Origin: CAZQHK01 sp964593455
Lineage (GTDB): Bacteria; Muiribacteriota; CAYSPT01
Reading direction: 5' to 3'
Length of the DNA stretch: 64,000 bases
NCBI GenBank assembly: GCA_964593455.1
Contig: CAZQHK010000027.1
Span: forward strand, 1-64,000
Under the pieces are notes generated by a model. The model saw nothing but the letters and a program-made list of their open reading frames with translations, did not search any database and was not told the DNA's origin. Of the stretch, positions 1 through 8,501 are shown one piece after another (position 1 is the first letter of the stretch; each line of letters begins with the position of its first letter). A program made the position numbers and the translations under genes.

Positions 1-203
1 CCCTGACGGTAGGCTTCCTCGGCCCCGCTAGGCTGGGAGAATAGTTCAGGTGTGTCCGGAGTGGGAGATGTATTTGGAGATTCCGGCACCTGTTCCGACG
101 GTGTCACCAAACCCGGTTTGCTTTCCTGAAAAGACAACCAGGCTCCCGCCCCGATACTAACCAGGAGTATCACCGCCGCCAGAACGATCCATTTAACCCG
201 CAT
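1..203 (-). CDS. N-terminus of a signal-anchored protein (partial)
   Basis: The gene runs off the left edge of the window; only about 67 codons are visible. It begins MRVKWIVLAAVILL, a short basic start followed by one hydrophobic segment (residues 5-22), which indicates a signal peptide or signal anchor. A Pro/Ser/Thr-rich linker of about 30 residues follows, and the visible part ends EEAYRQG, which looks like the beginning of a TPR helix. A GGAGG lies 10 nt before the ATG, supporting this start over an overlapping ATG that meets a stop after five codons. It lies 99 bp downstream of the papain-like secreted protein on the same strand. Function unknown; probably a periplasmic or inner-membrane TPR protein (inference). 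Confidence 0.6.
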   Translation of the reverse strand, partial: MRVKWIVLAAVILLVSIGAGAWLSFQESKPGLVTPSEQVPESPNTSPTPDTPELFSQPSGAEEAYRQ

Positions 204-228
204 AACCCATGAACCTCCGTACGCAAGA

Positions 229-260
229 CCACAGCAGGTATGCTTGTGAAATATGCGGAT
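229..260 (+). repeat. Solo right end of the palindromic repeat family
   Basis: This stretch contains CTTGTGAAATATGCGG preceded by CCACAGCAG. It matches the right ends of the full repeat copies at 42547-42725 (GCAGCAG...TTGTGAAATATGCGGG) and 16155-16333 (reverse strand). No left end or central hairpin is present, because the upstream sequence is coding, so it is a truncated remnant. Confidence 0.45.
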
Positions 261-302
261 TATACATTACGGATGCTCAATTCAAAACTAGCGATCCGCG
301 GT

Positions 303-1871
303 TCAATTGGGGATGACCTGTTTGACCAACTGCTTGCCCGCTTTGGCGATAAATCCGTATGTACCGATAGCCAGACCGGACACGCCTTTCCAGGCGATCT
401 CCACCGCGTTCTTGGCTTTTCCAAGCGCCGTCGAGGCTACTCCGAAAGCAGACTGCAATACTTCGGTGACAAACACATTGGTGTCATCCAGCAGGGTTTC
501 GGGAATGTAGTAATTTTTATTGTATCCGTATCCGCTGGGCGGTGTTAGCTCGCCGAAAAACCCGTTGTAGTAGACTGAAGCTTCGCTGTCATGAGGGTAA
601 TTCGGATCGTAGATGTAGACCCGCGACATGATGGTTCCCTTGGGTCCCACCTTGTACTCCTCGATCTTGTAGGCCAGGATGGCGTGTCCGACTACCCGTT
701 TTATGACGCTGCCGATACCTTCATTGAAAGCCAGGAGAATACCCGGTTTGCCGAGTGCTATGCTCCCTTTCAGAAAGAAGTAGGAGGCAGGATCGTTGGA
801 GGGAAGCAGTTGGGAGCCGGCGGTTTTACCCAGGTGCGTCAGGGTAGCAAACCGCTGGTAAAACGCCGCGAACTTTTCTTCCCGCTCCACCGAGTCGAGC
901 TTGGACATGACCGAAGAGAACCGCTCGGTTCCGTAAAAGAGCTTGCCGGGCAGCCTGGTGTGCCGGAGGAACCAGAGCCTGGTACTGATACAAATACCAA
1001 AGCAGCGGCCGCCTTCGTTGGCGTAATTGGGAAACGCGTCTAGCTTCAGCTTGAATCCGGTATCCATGGTGCGGGAGTGCTTGATGGGAATGGTCGTTTC
1101 AGCCGGCAATCTCACCATCCGCCGATTGGTCTTGGTGCGGAAACTGAGCTTAATCTCGCTTTTTGACGTGTTCAGCGGAAACGACAAGTAGACCGGAAAT
1201 ACCGCGGTCTCGCCGTCGGACAGTGCCTTGTTCTTGAAGTAGGTCCACTCTTCGCCGAAAGTGAATCCTTTATTGGGTATGAATATCTGAAAATTGGCGG
1301 CTTCGCCTGAGTTGTTGGTCACCCGCAGCGCCCGGGCGGCAAAGATGGGAAACGCCCTGGCTTTAGCTATTTCGTCAGTGTCCGGAGCCAGTGGAACCCG
1401 CGGACCGGGAGACAGCAGATTTTCATTGCCGTACACAATCTTTTCCTGCATATCCAGCTTGATGGATTCTTCCCGGGATTCCTTTTTCTGGGTAACCGCG
1501 GTCACTCCCAACCCGCTCAGATCCACCGCTTGCAGCACCCGTACGGTGACGTCACCCTGGGCTTTAGCGATGACCTCTTCCTTTTCAGCCGGCTCCTGAT
1601 TAGCAGGCGACGGTAGGATGATGATGTCGAACATATCCTCTTCGGAGTAATTGGTCCGGTCGGCCAGGTCCTGCCGTTTATCCTTCAGTCCGTCCTTCCA
1701 GTTGGAGATTATCCCCCCTATATGCTTTCGGGCCGGACTTGTCGTCTTGTCCAGAAAATCCTTCGCGCCGTCAATAAATTCTCGCCCGCCCGCGCCGGCC
1801 GGCGAAACAGGCCCGATTACGAGCCCCAACGATAAAACAGCTACTAGCAACCAGGCACGTTTTTCCATCAT
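303..1871 (-). CDS. Secreted protein with papain-like Cys/His/Asp signature
   Basis: A 522-residue protein with a clear signal peptide (residues 1-27, ending PAGAGG). The middle region (about 150-270) looks like a beta-rich domain. The C-terminal half carries three spaced motifs of papain-like cysteine proteases: GGRCFGIC with Cys290, GHAILAY with His396, and VYIYDPNYP with Asp422/Asn424. The order Cys, His, Asp/Asn and the YDPN strand are typical of secreted C1-like or C39-like peptidase folds. The last 60 residues are Gly/Ala-rich and partly hydrophobic. An AAGGAG ribosome site precedes the start. I do not recognise a named family. Peptidase activity is inferred; a non-catalytic binding role remains possible. 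Confidence 0.7.
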   Translation of the reverse strand: MMEKRAWLLVAVLSLGLVIGPVSPAGAGGREFIDGAKDFLDKTTSPARKHIGGIISNWKDGLKDKRQDLADRTNYSEEDMFDIIILPSPANQEPAEKEEVIAKAQGDVTVRVLQAVDLSGLGVTAVTQKKESREESIKLDMQEKIVYGNENLLSPGPRVPLAPDTDEIAKARAFPIFAARALRVTNNSGEAANFQIFIPNKGFTFGEEWTYFKNKALSDGETAVFPVYLSFPLNTSKSEIKLSFRTKTNRRMVRLPAETTIPIKHSRTMDTGFKLKLDAFPNYANEGGRCFGICISTRLWFLRHTRLPGKLFYGTERFSSVMSKLDSVEREEKFAAFYQRFATLTHLGKTAGSQLLPSNDPASYFFLKGSIALGKPGILLAFNEGIGSVIKRVVGHAILAYKIEEYKVGPKGTIMSRVYIYDPNYPHDSEASVYYNGFFGELTPPSGYGYNKNYYIPETLLDDTNVFVTEVLQSAFGVASTALGKAKNAVEIAWKGVSGLAIGTYGFIAKAGKQLVKQVIPN

Positions 1872-2140
1872 CCTTCACGCTCCTTCAGCACCGTCACTCA
1901 ATGAAAAAACCTGATTCCGCCTCGCAGAGGCAAAAACCAGGGTCTTATCAAAACAGCCTTATACCCACTATTCAATATATAAGATCTATCTAAATTAATT
2001 GTACGAACCAAAATAAACTATGTCAACATCTAAATAAAACTGCGGTAATCGGAGCAATCTTTCTACACTGTCGATTCTCGCTTATATAACCAGGAATACT
2101 TATCAGTATCTTCTGCTATATCAAAAATTGAAGCTTAGAT

Positions 2141-3169
2141 TTACCGATCCGAGCCTGTATTCCTACAATACGGATCTTTTAGAAATAAACCTTTAGGATT
2201 TAATTTTGCGTGTTGTAAGAAATAGTTAACACCACTTGGATCATGAATTAACTCAACAAGTTCATCCGATTTCTTCAAATACACTCTGTTTTTACATGCT
2301 TCCCTTACAGCAATGATTTTATCAGTAATACTCCAAGAAAGTGGATTTGTATTCTGAACATATTCCTTTATAATTTCCTTACTAAATTTTTGTCCGATTA
2401 CTACTCTTGCACTAAGTATTTCCTTTTCGAGAGCGACCCTTGCTTCAGGTCCAAGTTCTGTTAAATATCTATCAAGATCCTTTTCAGATCCGATTGAGCC
2501 AAAAAACATTAGGTCTTTTTTTTCATAACCCCTTACATAAAATTTCCATATCTCCTTAGGAATAAATCTACGCACATAAACATTAGTACTCTGCTCCTTT
2601 TTCACAAAAACAAATATTCTAGGAATTTGATCATACTTTCCCTGTCGAAAAAGATTATTCCTTACATTGAATTTGTATTCAAGTTCGTGATTAGAACCAA
2701 CCGTAGCTTTATGTACTTCAACCCATATGTCATCTGAAATATCTTCAAGTATTACGTTAAAATATACCAGTTCATGGATGGCATCATTATCTCGCCTATC
2801 GAGTCTTATAGAGAATTCTTCAAACTCACCTTTATCCATCTTACATCTGACAAGACAACCAAACAAGACTGGAGGAACAGCTATAAAAGTATTTTTCTCA
2901 TGTATTTTTCTCATTTTTCTTTTTTCCTTTTGAAGAGAAAAATCTATTTTAGTATTATCGATGGCCCCAGCTAGATATATAAATCCTTTAAATTCTCTTT
3001 TAGTTCGAGCCCTAAAATAATCTCTCGCAATTTCAGAGAATTTTCCTTTTACTCTTCTGATATTTTCATTAGAAAAATTATTCAGATCAAACTGCGTAGC
3101 AGCTTCTGCTAATTTATGGTATATAGGCATACCTTTGAAGTATTTATAGATACTTTCGGATGTTAACAT
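2141..3169 (-). CDS. Hypothetical AT-rich orphan protein
   Basis: A 342-residue soluble protein with no signal peptide, no membrane segment and no motif I recognise. It is rich in Lys, Glu, Ile and Phe. By eye the gene is only about one third G+C, well below its neighbours, and many codons end in A or T. The start has only a weak ribosome site (GGTGG), and there is no operon partner: 269 bp separate it from the papain-like gene downstream and 183 bp from the cyclase upstream. Composition and isolation suggest recent horizontal acquisition. A role in defence or mobile-element biology is possible, but nothing in the sequence shows it. Confidence 0.6.
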   Translation of the reverse strand: MLTSESIYKYFKGMPIYHKLAEAATQFDLNNFSNENIRRVKGKFSEIARDYFRARTKREFKGFIYLAGAIDNTKIDFSLQKEKRKMRKIHEKNTFIAVPPVLFGCLVRCKMDKGEFEEFSIRLDRRDNDAIHELVYFNVILEDISDDIWVEVHKATVGSNHELEYKFNVRNNLFRQGKYDQIPRIFVFVKKEQSTNVYVRRFIPKEIWKFYVRGYEKKDLMFFGSIGSEKDLDRYLTELGPEARVALEKEILSARVVIGQKFSKEIIKEYVQNTNPLSWSITDKIIAVREACKNRVYLKKSDELVELIHDPSGVNYFLQHAKLNPKGLFLKDPYCRNTGSDR

Positions 3170-3352
3170 GACCGGCCACCAATCATTGTATTATAAAACA
3201 ACCAATAGCTTCCTGACCTGCCATTATTTATTGTACCACTTCCTAAAGTTAGAGTTACAGGTTCCAAAAATAGAGCAGATATACATTATATGGATAAACA
3301 TTAATCATGCCGTTTTGCATATATAGCTGCCACAAGCGAGAACTAAGCGCAG

Positions 3353-5266
3353 CTATTTGCTGGTCATCACCCAGATACCGTCCCATTCGTCCTCGGGCGG
3401 GTTCGCCTTCAGATACCGGCAGCGCTCGATATAGGTCTCGGACAGGCGATCCTTGGGATTGAGGTCGAGCACGTTGCGGAAGGAGTCCATGGCGGCGTCC
3501 CACTTGGCTTCGCGATAGAGTTCGAGTCCACCATTGAAGTGGTTAAGGGCCTCCACCAGGTTGGGGAAGGTCTCCTCGGTGTGATAGCCGAGGATCTCGA
3601 ATATCCCGAGCGGCTCGGTCTTGCCCTTGACCACTACCTTGTCGACCTCGCGGTTGCAATAGGTGCCGCGCAGCTTGGCCATGGTGAACTCGCTTACTAG
3701 GATGTGCGCGCCGTACTGCTTGCAGGCGCTCTCCAGGCGCGCGGCGAGATTCACCCCGTCGCCGATCACGGTATAGTTGAGCCGGTTGGACGACCCCATG
3801 TTTCCAGCCACCACCACCGCCGTGTTTATCCCGATCCCGATATCGAGGCGAGGGAACCCGTCCTCTTTGAGTTTTACATTGACCGCGGCCAGGGCTTCGA
3901 TCATCTCAACGGCACAGCTCAGCGCTCGGTCCGCATCGTCCTCGTGCTGAAGGGGGGCGCCGAAAAGAGCCATGATGGCATCACCGATATATTTATCGAC
4001 CACCCCGTCGTGCCGATCTATTACCGCGGACATTCCCTCCAGGTACGTATTGAGAAGGTTTAGCACTGCCTGGGGCGTTTGTTTTTCACTCATAGTGGTA
4101 AAGTTCCTGACGTCCGAGAACAGGATGGTGACTTCCCGGTCTTCACCGCCCAGCGCCACTCCCCTGGTGAGCAGTTCCTCGGCTATCTCAGGAGAGACCA
4201 CCTTACCCAGTAGACTTCTCACGCGGTCTCTCTCTTCCAGCCCGACCGCCATACTGTTGAAAGCGCGGCCCAGGTCCCCGAACTCATCTTGCTGAAGGAC
4301 GTTCACACGGTGCCCGTAGTCCCCCCGTTCGATGTTCTGGACACCGGCCGCCAGCGTCCGCACCGGGCCTGAAACCGAGCGGGCGATGACCATACCCAGC
4401 ACAATGGTTCCCGACAAAGCAACGAGAAACATTATAAAGAGCGTGACCCGTAACGGCCGGAACGGTTTCAAGGCCTGCCGGAGAGAACGCTGCAGAACAA
4501 CCGAGACCGGTCCGCCGGGCAACTCTTTGATAATAGTAATAAATTGATCACCATCGCCCATCAAAATTGACCCGGTGTCTTCCGGTCGAATCTGTGCACT
4601 GGAAAGCTTCCGCATAACCGTTTCCAACTGGTTGGAGGAGAGGGAGGAAGCAAGCCGTGAGAAGGAATCGTCCCGGTGTTTCTGCACGATGGATATATGA
4701 GACAGGGTGACTTTTTCGATCTTGTGTGCCAGTTCATCACCTATCATAAACCCCGCACAAATCCAGGCCTCCGGCAGCGGCATCAGCAGGGGTACCACCA
4801 CCATGTGATACGCGGTTCCCTCCACAATGACAACACCGGAGGCTTCGTCTTCCTCATCCGCCAGCTCGATCAGGTCCGGGAAAGCAACCGGTTGCCCCGG
4901 CTTGCCTTTACCCCCGGAGTCGGCCATCACGGTCCCCTCGAGAGACACCAGTATCATCGCGTCCGCCCGGATACGGTCCCGCAGGTTCCGGACCGCCGAA
5001 AGAGTGGTAGCTGAATTATTTTTCGCAAACGCCTTGATGAAGCTGTGATCGTGGCTCAGCGAGCGGGTAGCTTGAACCAGCAACCGTTCCCGTGCGCTGA
5101 TCATCTGGTCAAACACTTTCGAGCTGACAGCCAGTGTATTGTTCAACTGCTCCCGGGCGTTCTTTAGAATGACGGCATTGACTACCAGGAACACCACCAC
5201 CAGGATGGCGCTAAAGAAGCTCAGGAAATAGAAAAGTATCCGGTTCTGGAAACGGCGGAACTGCAT
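3353..5266 (-). CDS. Membrane class III adenylate cyclase with HAMP domain
   Basis: A 637-residue sensor cyclase. A membrane segment (about 12-33) is followed by a roughly 240-residue extracytoplasmic sensor region, a second membrane segment (about 273-296), a HAMP domain (297-348) and a class III nucleotide cyclase domain (about 375-560). The catalytic set is intact: metal-binding Asp385 (FSDVRNF) and Asp429 (YIGDAIMA), the purine-selecting pair Lys425 and Thr499, and the transition-state pair Asn506/Arg510 (VNLAARLE). Lys plus Thr indicates ATP rather than GTP. A TPR-like tail occupies about 570-620. It starts 7 bp after the cupredoxin-like gene, so it is the third gene of an operon with that gene and the barrel protein. 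Which signal it senses is unknown. Confidence 0.88.
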   Translation of the reverse strand: MQFRRFQNRILFYFLSFFSAILVVVFLVVNAVILKNAREQLNNTLAVSSKVFDQMISARERLLVQATRSLSHDHSFIKAFAKNNSATTLSAVRNLRDRIRADAMILVSLEGTVMADSGGKGKPGQPVAFPDLIELADEEDEASGVVIVEGTAYHMVVVPLLMPLPEAWICAGFMIGDELAHKIEKVTLSHISIVQKHRDDSFSRLASSLSSNQLETVMRKLSSAQIRPEDTGSILMGDGDQFITIIKELPGGPVSVVLQRSLRQALKPFRPLRVTLFIMFLVALSGTIVLGMVIARSVSGPVRTLAAGVQNIERGDYGHRVNVLQQDEFGDLGRAFNSMAVGLEERDRVRSLLGKVVSPEIAEELLTRGVALGGEDREVTILFSDVRNFTTMSEKQTPQAVLNLLNTYLEGMSAVIDRHDGVVDKYIGDAIMALFGAPLQHEDDADRALSCAVEMIEALAAVNVKLKEDGFPRLDIGIGINTAVVVAGNMGSSNRLNYTVIGDGVNLAARLESACKQYGAHILVSEFTMAKLRGTYCNREVDKVVVKGKTEPLGIFEILGYHTEETFPNLVEALNHFNGGLELYREAKWDAAMDSFRNVLDLNPKDRLSETYIERCRYLKANPPEDEWDGIWVMTSK

Positions 5267-5273
5267 GGCGCCT

Positions 5274-5954
5274 TCAGTAATCCCAGTCGCCGGGAGTGGG
5301 CGAGCGGCGGCGTTTCCTTGATTTCCTCAGCTTTATGGTAAATTCGGTCTGAACCTCAGTCTCTTGCTCCACGGTGACCTGTCGGATGACCTTATCCACC
5401 CGGCCTTTCAGATTCGGGTGCCAGACCTGTACCTGGTACTCCCCGGGCTGGAGATAGCTGATCAGCACCCTGCCTTTATCGTCAGTCCTGGCGAAATACG
5501 GTGTTTCTAAGATATAAATGTAAGCCAACATCCAGTCGTGGATATTGCATCCCAGGGCAACAATGCCGGGGGAATCGAATATTACGGGGTTGGCCGACCC
5601 TCCTTTGTAAAGAGGGATATCAAACTGTTTGGTCGGGGAAAAGGAGTACACGTGGTGATGGACCTCGTCGCTGTTGGGAAACGTAACCCCCGTTCCCACC
5701 CTGACCGGTAAAACAAAGGGGACGTACTCCGAGCCGACCTGGTCCATGACGGCCGTGGGAGGTTCCTCTTCTTCCGGTTCGTCCAGTTCAAACAGTGCCG
5801 TGGCAAAGACCACGGCATCCTTCACCGGCCGGCCCTTTGTATCGCTGACAATACCTCCCAGAGCGCCTGCATAGGCCGTTGGCTGCACTGGCAGGAAAAG
5901 CACCAGCGCCGCACCAGCAAGCACCATCTTCTTCTGAAACCATCTGACAGACAT
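5274..5954 (-). CDS. Periplasmic cupredoxin-like copper protein
   Basis: A 226-residue protein with a signal peptide (1-29), a carboxypeptidase-regulatory-like strand region (GIVSDTKGRPVKDAVVF) and a cupredoxin-like domain. Candidate type 1 copper ligands are His99-101 (EVHHHVYSFSP) and the set Cys136, His139, Met142 (GCNIHDWM), the usual Cys-X2-His-X2-Met loop. Similar proteins are often annotated as methylamine utilisation or plastocyanin-like. An acidic Glu/Pro stretch lies near 58-66 and a basic tail (KLRKSRKRRRS) near the C-terminus. It sits between the barrel gene (13 bp upstream) and the cyclase (7 bp downstream). Copper binding is supported by motif; the electron-transfer or copper-sensing role is inferred. 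Confidence 0.8.
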   Translation of the reverse strand: MSVRWFQKKMVLAGAALVLFLPVQPTAYAGALGGIVSDTKGRPVKDAVVFATALFELDEPEEEEPPTAVMDQVGSEYVPFVLPVRVGTGVTFPNSDEVHHHVYSFSPTKQFDIPLYKGGSANPVIFDSPGIVALGCNIHDWMLAYIYILETPYFARTDDKGRVLISYLQPGEYQVQVWHPNLKGRVDKVIRQVTVEQETEVQTEFTIKLRKSRKRRRSPTPGDWDY

Positions 5955-5967
5955 GTTTCACCTACTT

Positions 5968-6861
5968 TCAGTACCGGCGGACATACTCTACCCGGAACAT
6001 ATCGTTCGGATATTCCATCATTTGCCATTCGGTTGTCTGCCGCTCAACCACGGCTGTCAGCGAGCTTTGTCTATCCAGGTGTTTACTCAGCGACAACGAC
6101 AACATTTTGGTCCTGGCCCGCACCCGGTAGGCAGCCATCTTGGTGTTGAAGGTGGTGTCCCAGGTCCACGGTGCGCCAGGCGGCCACCAATTTTTATGAT
6201 GAACAACAACATCTCCCTCCCGGCGGGCGAATTGAATCGAGAGCTGGAAATCCTGGCCGACCAGATACCCTGTCCTTACCGAGACGGTCCTGCCGCTCCT
6301 CTCAAAGACTGCATTATTTGCGTCCCGTTGGTCGTACTTGAAAGCCAGTTGGGTTTCGAACCTGTCGGTGAAGTGTTTTCTGATCTGCAACCCGGCTACG
6401 AACAACGCATTGTCCCACAAATCGTCCTTGAACCGGTAGTCGGACCAGGCCGTGTAAAACCGTAGCCGCGGGACGTAAAAACCCAAGCCTAGCTTCCGGT
6501 TTACGGAAATGGATATTCCCACCGAATGATTTTCCAGGCGGTTGTACGTGTTGAAAAAGTCCTTGCTGAAATTGACGGCTACCGACGAGGTGAGTCCGGC
6601 CCGAAGCTGCACCGGCTTTCCGATCTTGAGCCTGGTGGTGAATACCCAATCATCCTTCTGATCCCCGGCCGATACGGTCCGGCTGAAGTTATCCTCATAC
6701 CGGTAGCCGGTCTCGAGCAGGACGAAATGGGAAGCACAAGCGGTTTTCGGGTACCCGAGCAAAAGCAGGGCCAACCACAAAAAAATTGATATCAGGCCGG
6801 ACCTGCAGATCATTGTAAACAGACGGTAACACTCCCTTGATCCCCTGGATCGGTAACGCAT
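5968..6861 (-). CDS. Predicted outer-membrane beta-barrel protein
   Basis: A 297-residue protein with a long N-terminal export signal (hydrophobic core about 22-38, ending near ACASHF). The mature part is a run of short alternating amphipathic strands rich in Tyr, Phe, Arg and Thr, and the chain ends in a tyrosine (EYVRRY), the usual BAM-type outer-membrane signature. No enzymatic motif is visible. The start is supported by GTGAGG about 8 nt upstream; an internal Met at residue 17 could also begin a shorter signal peptide. It is the first gene of the three-gene operon with the cupredoxin-like protein and the membrane cyclase, so it may form the outer-membrane part of a copper- or redox-related sensing unit (inference). 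Confidence 0.65.
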   Translation of the reverse strand: MRYRSRGSRECYRLFTMICRSGLISIFLWLALLLLGYPKTACASHFVLLETGYRYEDNFSRTVSAGDQKDDWVFTTRLKIGKPVQLRAGLTSSVAVNFSKDFFNTYNRLENHSVGISISVNRKLGLGFYVPRLRFYTAWSDYRFKDDLWDNALFVAGLQIRKHFTDRFETQLAFKYDQRDANNAVFERSGRTVSVRTGYLVGQDFQLSIQFARREGDVVVHHKNWWPPGAPWTWDTTFNTKMAAYRVRARTKMLSLSLSKHLDRQSSLTAVVERQTTEWQMMEYPNDMFRVEYVRRY

Positions 6862-7163
6862 TTTGCTGCCTCACTTTCTACACTGATGCAAACATTCCGC
6901 AAACCATAAGTTGAAGTCCCGTGTTTTTCCAATAGAATAATATAATTACTTAGGTAAATGCAAATGACCCGGTTTTTGTTCCAGTCATCGAAATTTACTT
7001 TTTCGCCAAACCGGCTAAGGAGTTTTCAGAGGTTGCCTCCCTAAATAAACATAATGGTCTAAAAACTGCTTAGGATTTCTTCAGATGGTTCATGCGATGG
7101 TTCATGCCATGAAGTTTTATAGTCATCCACGATACTATAGGGAGTTTTTTCGGATCAACACTT
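6862..7163. other. Intergenic region without a gene
   Basis: About 300 bp of AT-rich sequence between two minus-strand genes. It must hold the promoter of the barrel-cupredoxin-cyclase operon; an AT-rich tract near 6935-6960 is the likeliest place. A 12-bp direct repeat (GATGGTTCATGC, twice) lies at about 7084-7108. I see no terminator or RNA gene. Confidence 0.4.
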
Positions 7164-8081
7164 CTACTGAGGACAATTATACCGTGGTATGGGAATCTCG
7201 ATCAATTCCGTTATGTCGGCAGTTTCTTCAACAACACACTCCACATCGATATATGATCGTATTGTCTCGCGAAGAATCCTCGTGAAAGCTTCGGAGTCTT
7301 CCGACTTTGTTCTTAACGGATGAGGCTGTGCTTCACGTATCCGCGTCAACGCGTATTCAACGCCTCCAAGCAGCAGTAAACATGAAAACAACAGGAGAAA
7401 CAACCTGCAATTGAAGATAGCAATCCCGGTAAATGCACCCAGCAAACCACCGATGACCTCGATGGAGACGAGATGTTTCCCGGCCAGGTCGAGAAGCATT
7501 GTCTCCAGTTTGTCGGTATCATAGGATTTGATTCTTTCCGTTACCAGGGAGGCTATGTCGAACTCCTCCAGTACGTGAGAGAGCACACGTTCGATAAACT
7601 CGTTGAATGATTTACTTTGCATAAACTTATTCAATTCATTGCCGGCCAGATCAAGCGACAGGGCGATACATTTTCCAATTGGTCCATCCCGTACGGTTTC
7701 CACGAGATAGGCCTCCAGAAAATCCTTGATGTTTGTTATTCCGGTATCGACGATAGCTCGTCTGTCCAAATAATCAAGGATGTATTCAGGGGTAAAGAAA
7801 TTGGCCGCTATATTTTTCCCGAAGCTCTCGGCGATGTGGTCCTGGTTGTGCGGGATAAGGCCTTGCCGTCCGAAGACGGTCACCTTTTTGGGGCGGAAGA
7901 GCATTTTAATGGCAATGAAGTTTGTGTAGTAGCCAACTATTGAAGAGAGAATGATCACGTAGGTGTTGTACAACAGGGCAGAGCCCGGAAAATAGTACGT
8001 TTTCAGGACATACACGAGTACGAGGAGAGCCGGATTTATAAATTGAAAAAAGAACCTTGCACTAACCAGTAACGATTCCAT
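7164..8081 (-). CDS. DUF445 family membrane protein
   Basis: A 305-residue membrane protein. The N-terminus has two hydrophobic segments (about 10-30 and 38-60), the second containing the DUF445 hallmark GYYTNFIAIKMLFRP, followed by GRQGLIPHNQDHIAESFG. The middle is amphipathic helical, and a further membrane segment lies at about 218-245. DUF445 (YheB-like) proteins are widespread inner-membrane proteins with no settled biochemical role; some are linked to spore or envelope functions. It stands alone: a 302-bp gap follows it and a divergent intergenic region separates it from ettA. A possible sigma-54-type promoter precedes it. Confidence 0.8.
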   Translation of the reverse strand: MESLLVSARFFFQFINPALLVLVYVLKTYYFPGSALLYNTYVIILSSIVGYYTNFIAIKMLFRPKKVTVFGRQGLIPHNQDHIAESFGKNIAANFFTPEYILDYLDRRAIVDTGITNIKDFLEAYLVETVRDGPIGKCIALSLDLAGNELNKFMQSKSFNEFIERVLSHVLEEFDIASLVTERIKSYDTDKLETMLLDLAGKHLVSIEVIGGLLGAFTGIAIFNCRLFLLLFSCLLLLGGVEYALTRIREAQPHPLRTKSEDSEAFTRILRETIRSYIDVECVVEETADITELIEIPIPRYNCPQ

Positions 8082-8144
8082 TCACCGTGACACCCCTCAC
8101 CGTGTTTTCTTCCACTGAATAAGTGTCCCGTCACTTTTTTTAAA

Positions 8145-8160
8145 GCTTATAGCGTGCCAA
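8145..8160 (-). promoter_or_regulatory. Candidate sigma-54 promoter of the DUF445 gene
   Basis: On the minus strand the sequence TTGGCACGCTATAAGC matches the -24 box (TTGGCACG) exactly and keeps the required GG-N10-GC spacing. The -12 box is AAGC instead of TTGC. It lies about 64 bp upstream of the DUF445 start. No sigma-54 activator gene is in the window, so this rests on sequence alone. Confidence 0.35.
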
Positions 8161-8501
8161 CAAACAGAAAGCAGGCGGGGAATCGAGGAGTAATCACGGT
8201 TATGAGGATTTTATAGGTATTCTGGGACGGAAACACGTGATTCAAACGAATCGACATGTTCGGGAACAGGACATTATGCGTGGCAAAAATATGTAGTAAT
8301 TACGCACACTTATTAATGGATGGGATACATCTTCATGATAAAAACTGGACCGGTTTTCGCCAGTTAAAGATGATTGTTGTCCTGGCTGTCGCTTTCATGT
8401 TCCCCGAAAATTGCACTTGAATAAATTGACGCATCATGGCACAGTAGAGCGGTAACGTGATCGCTATTTGGTTACTGCCAAGAGAAACGAGGATGTTGTT
8501 A
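8161..8501. other. Divergent intergenic region upstream of ettA
   Basis: About 340 bp between the divergently transcribed DUF445 gene and ettA. It should contain the ettA promoter. I find no convincing -35/-10 pair, RNA structure or repeat in it. Confidence 0.35.
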
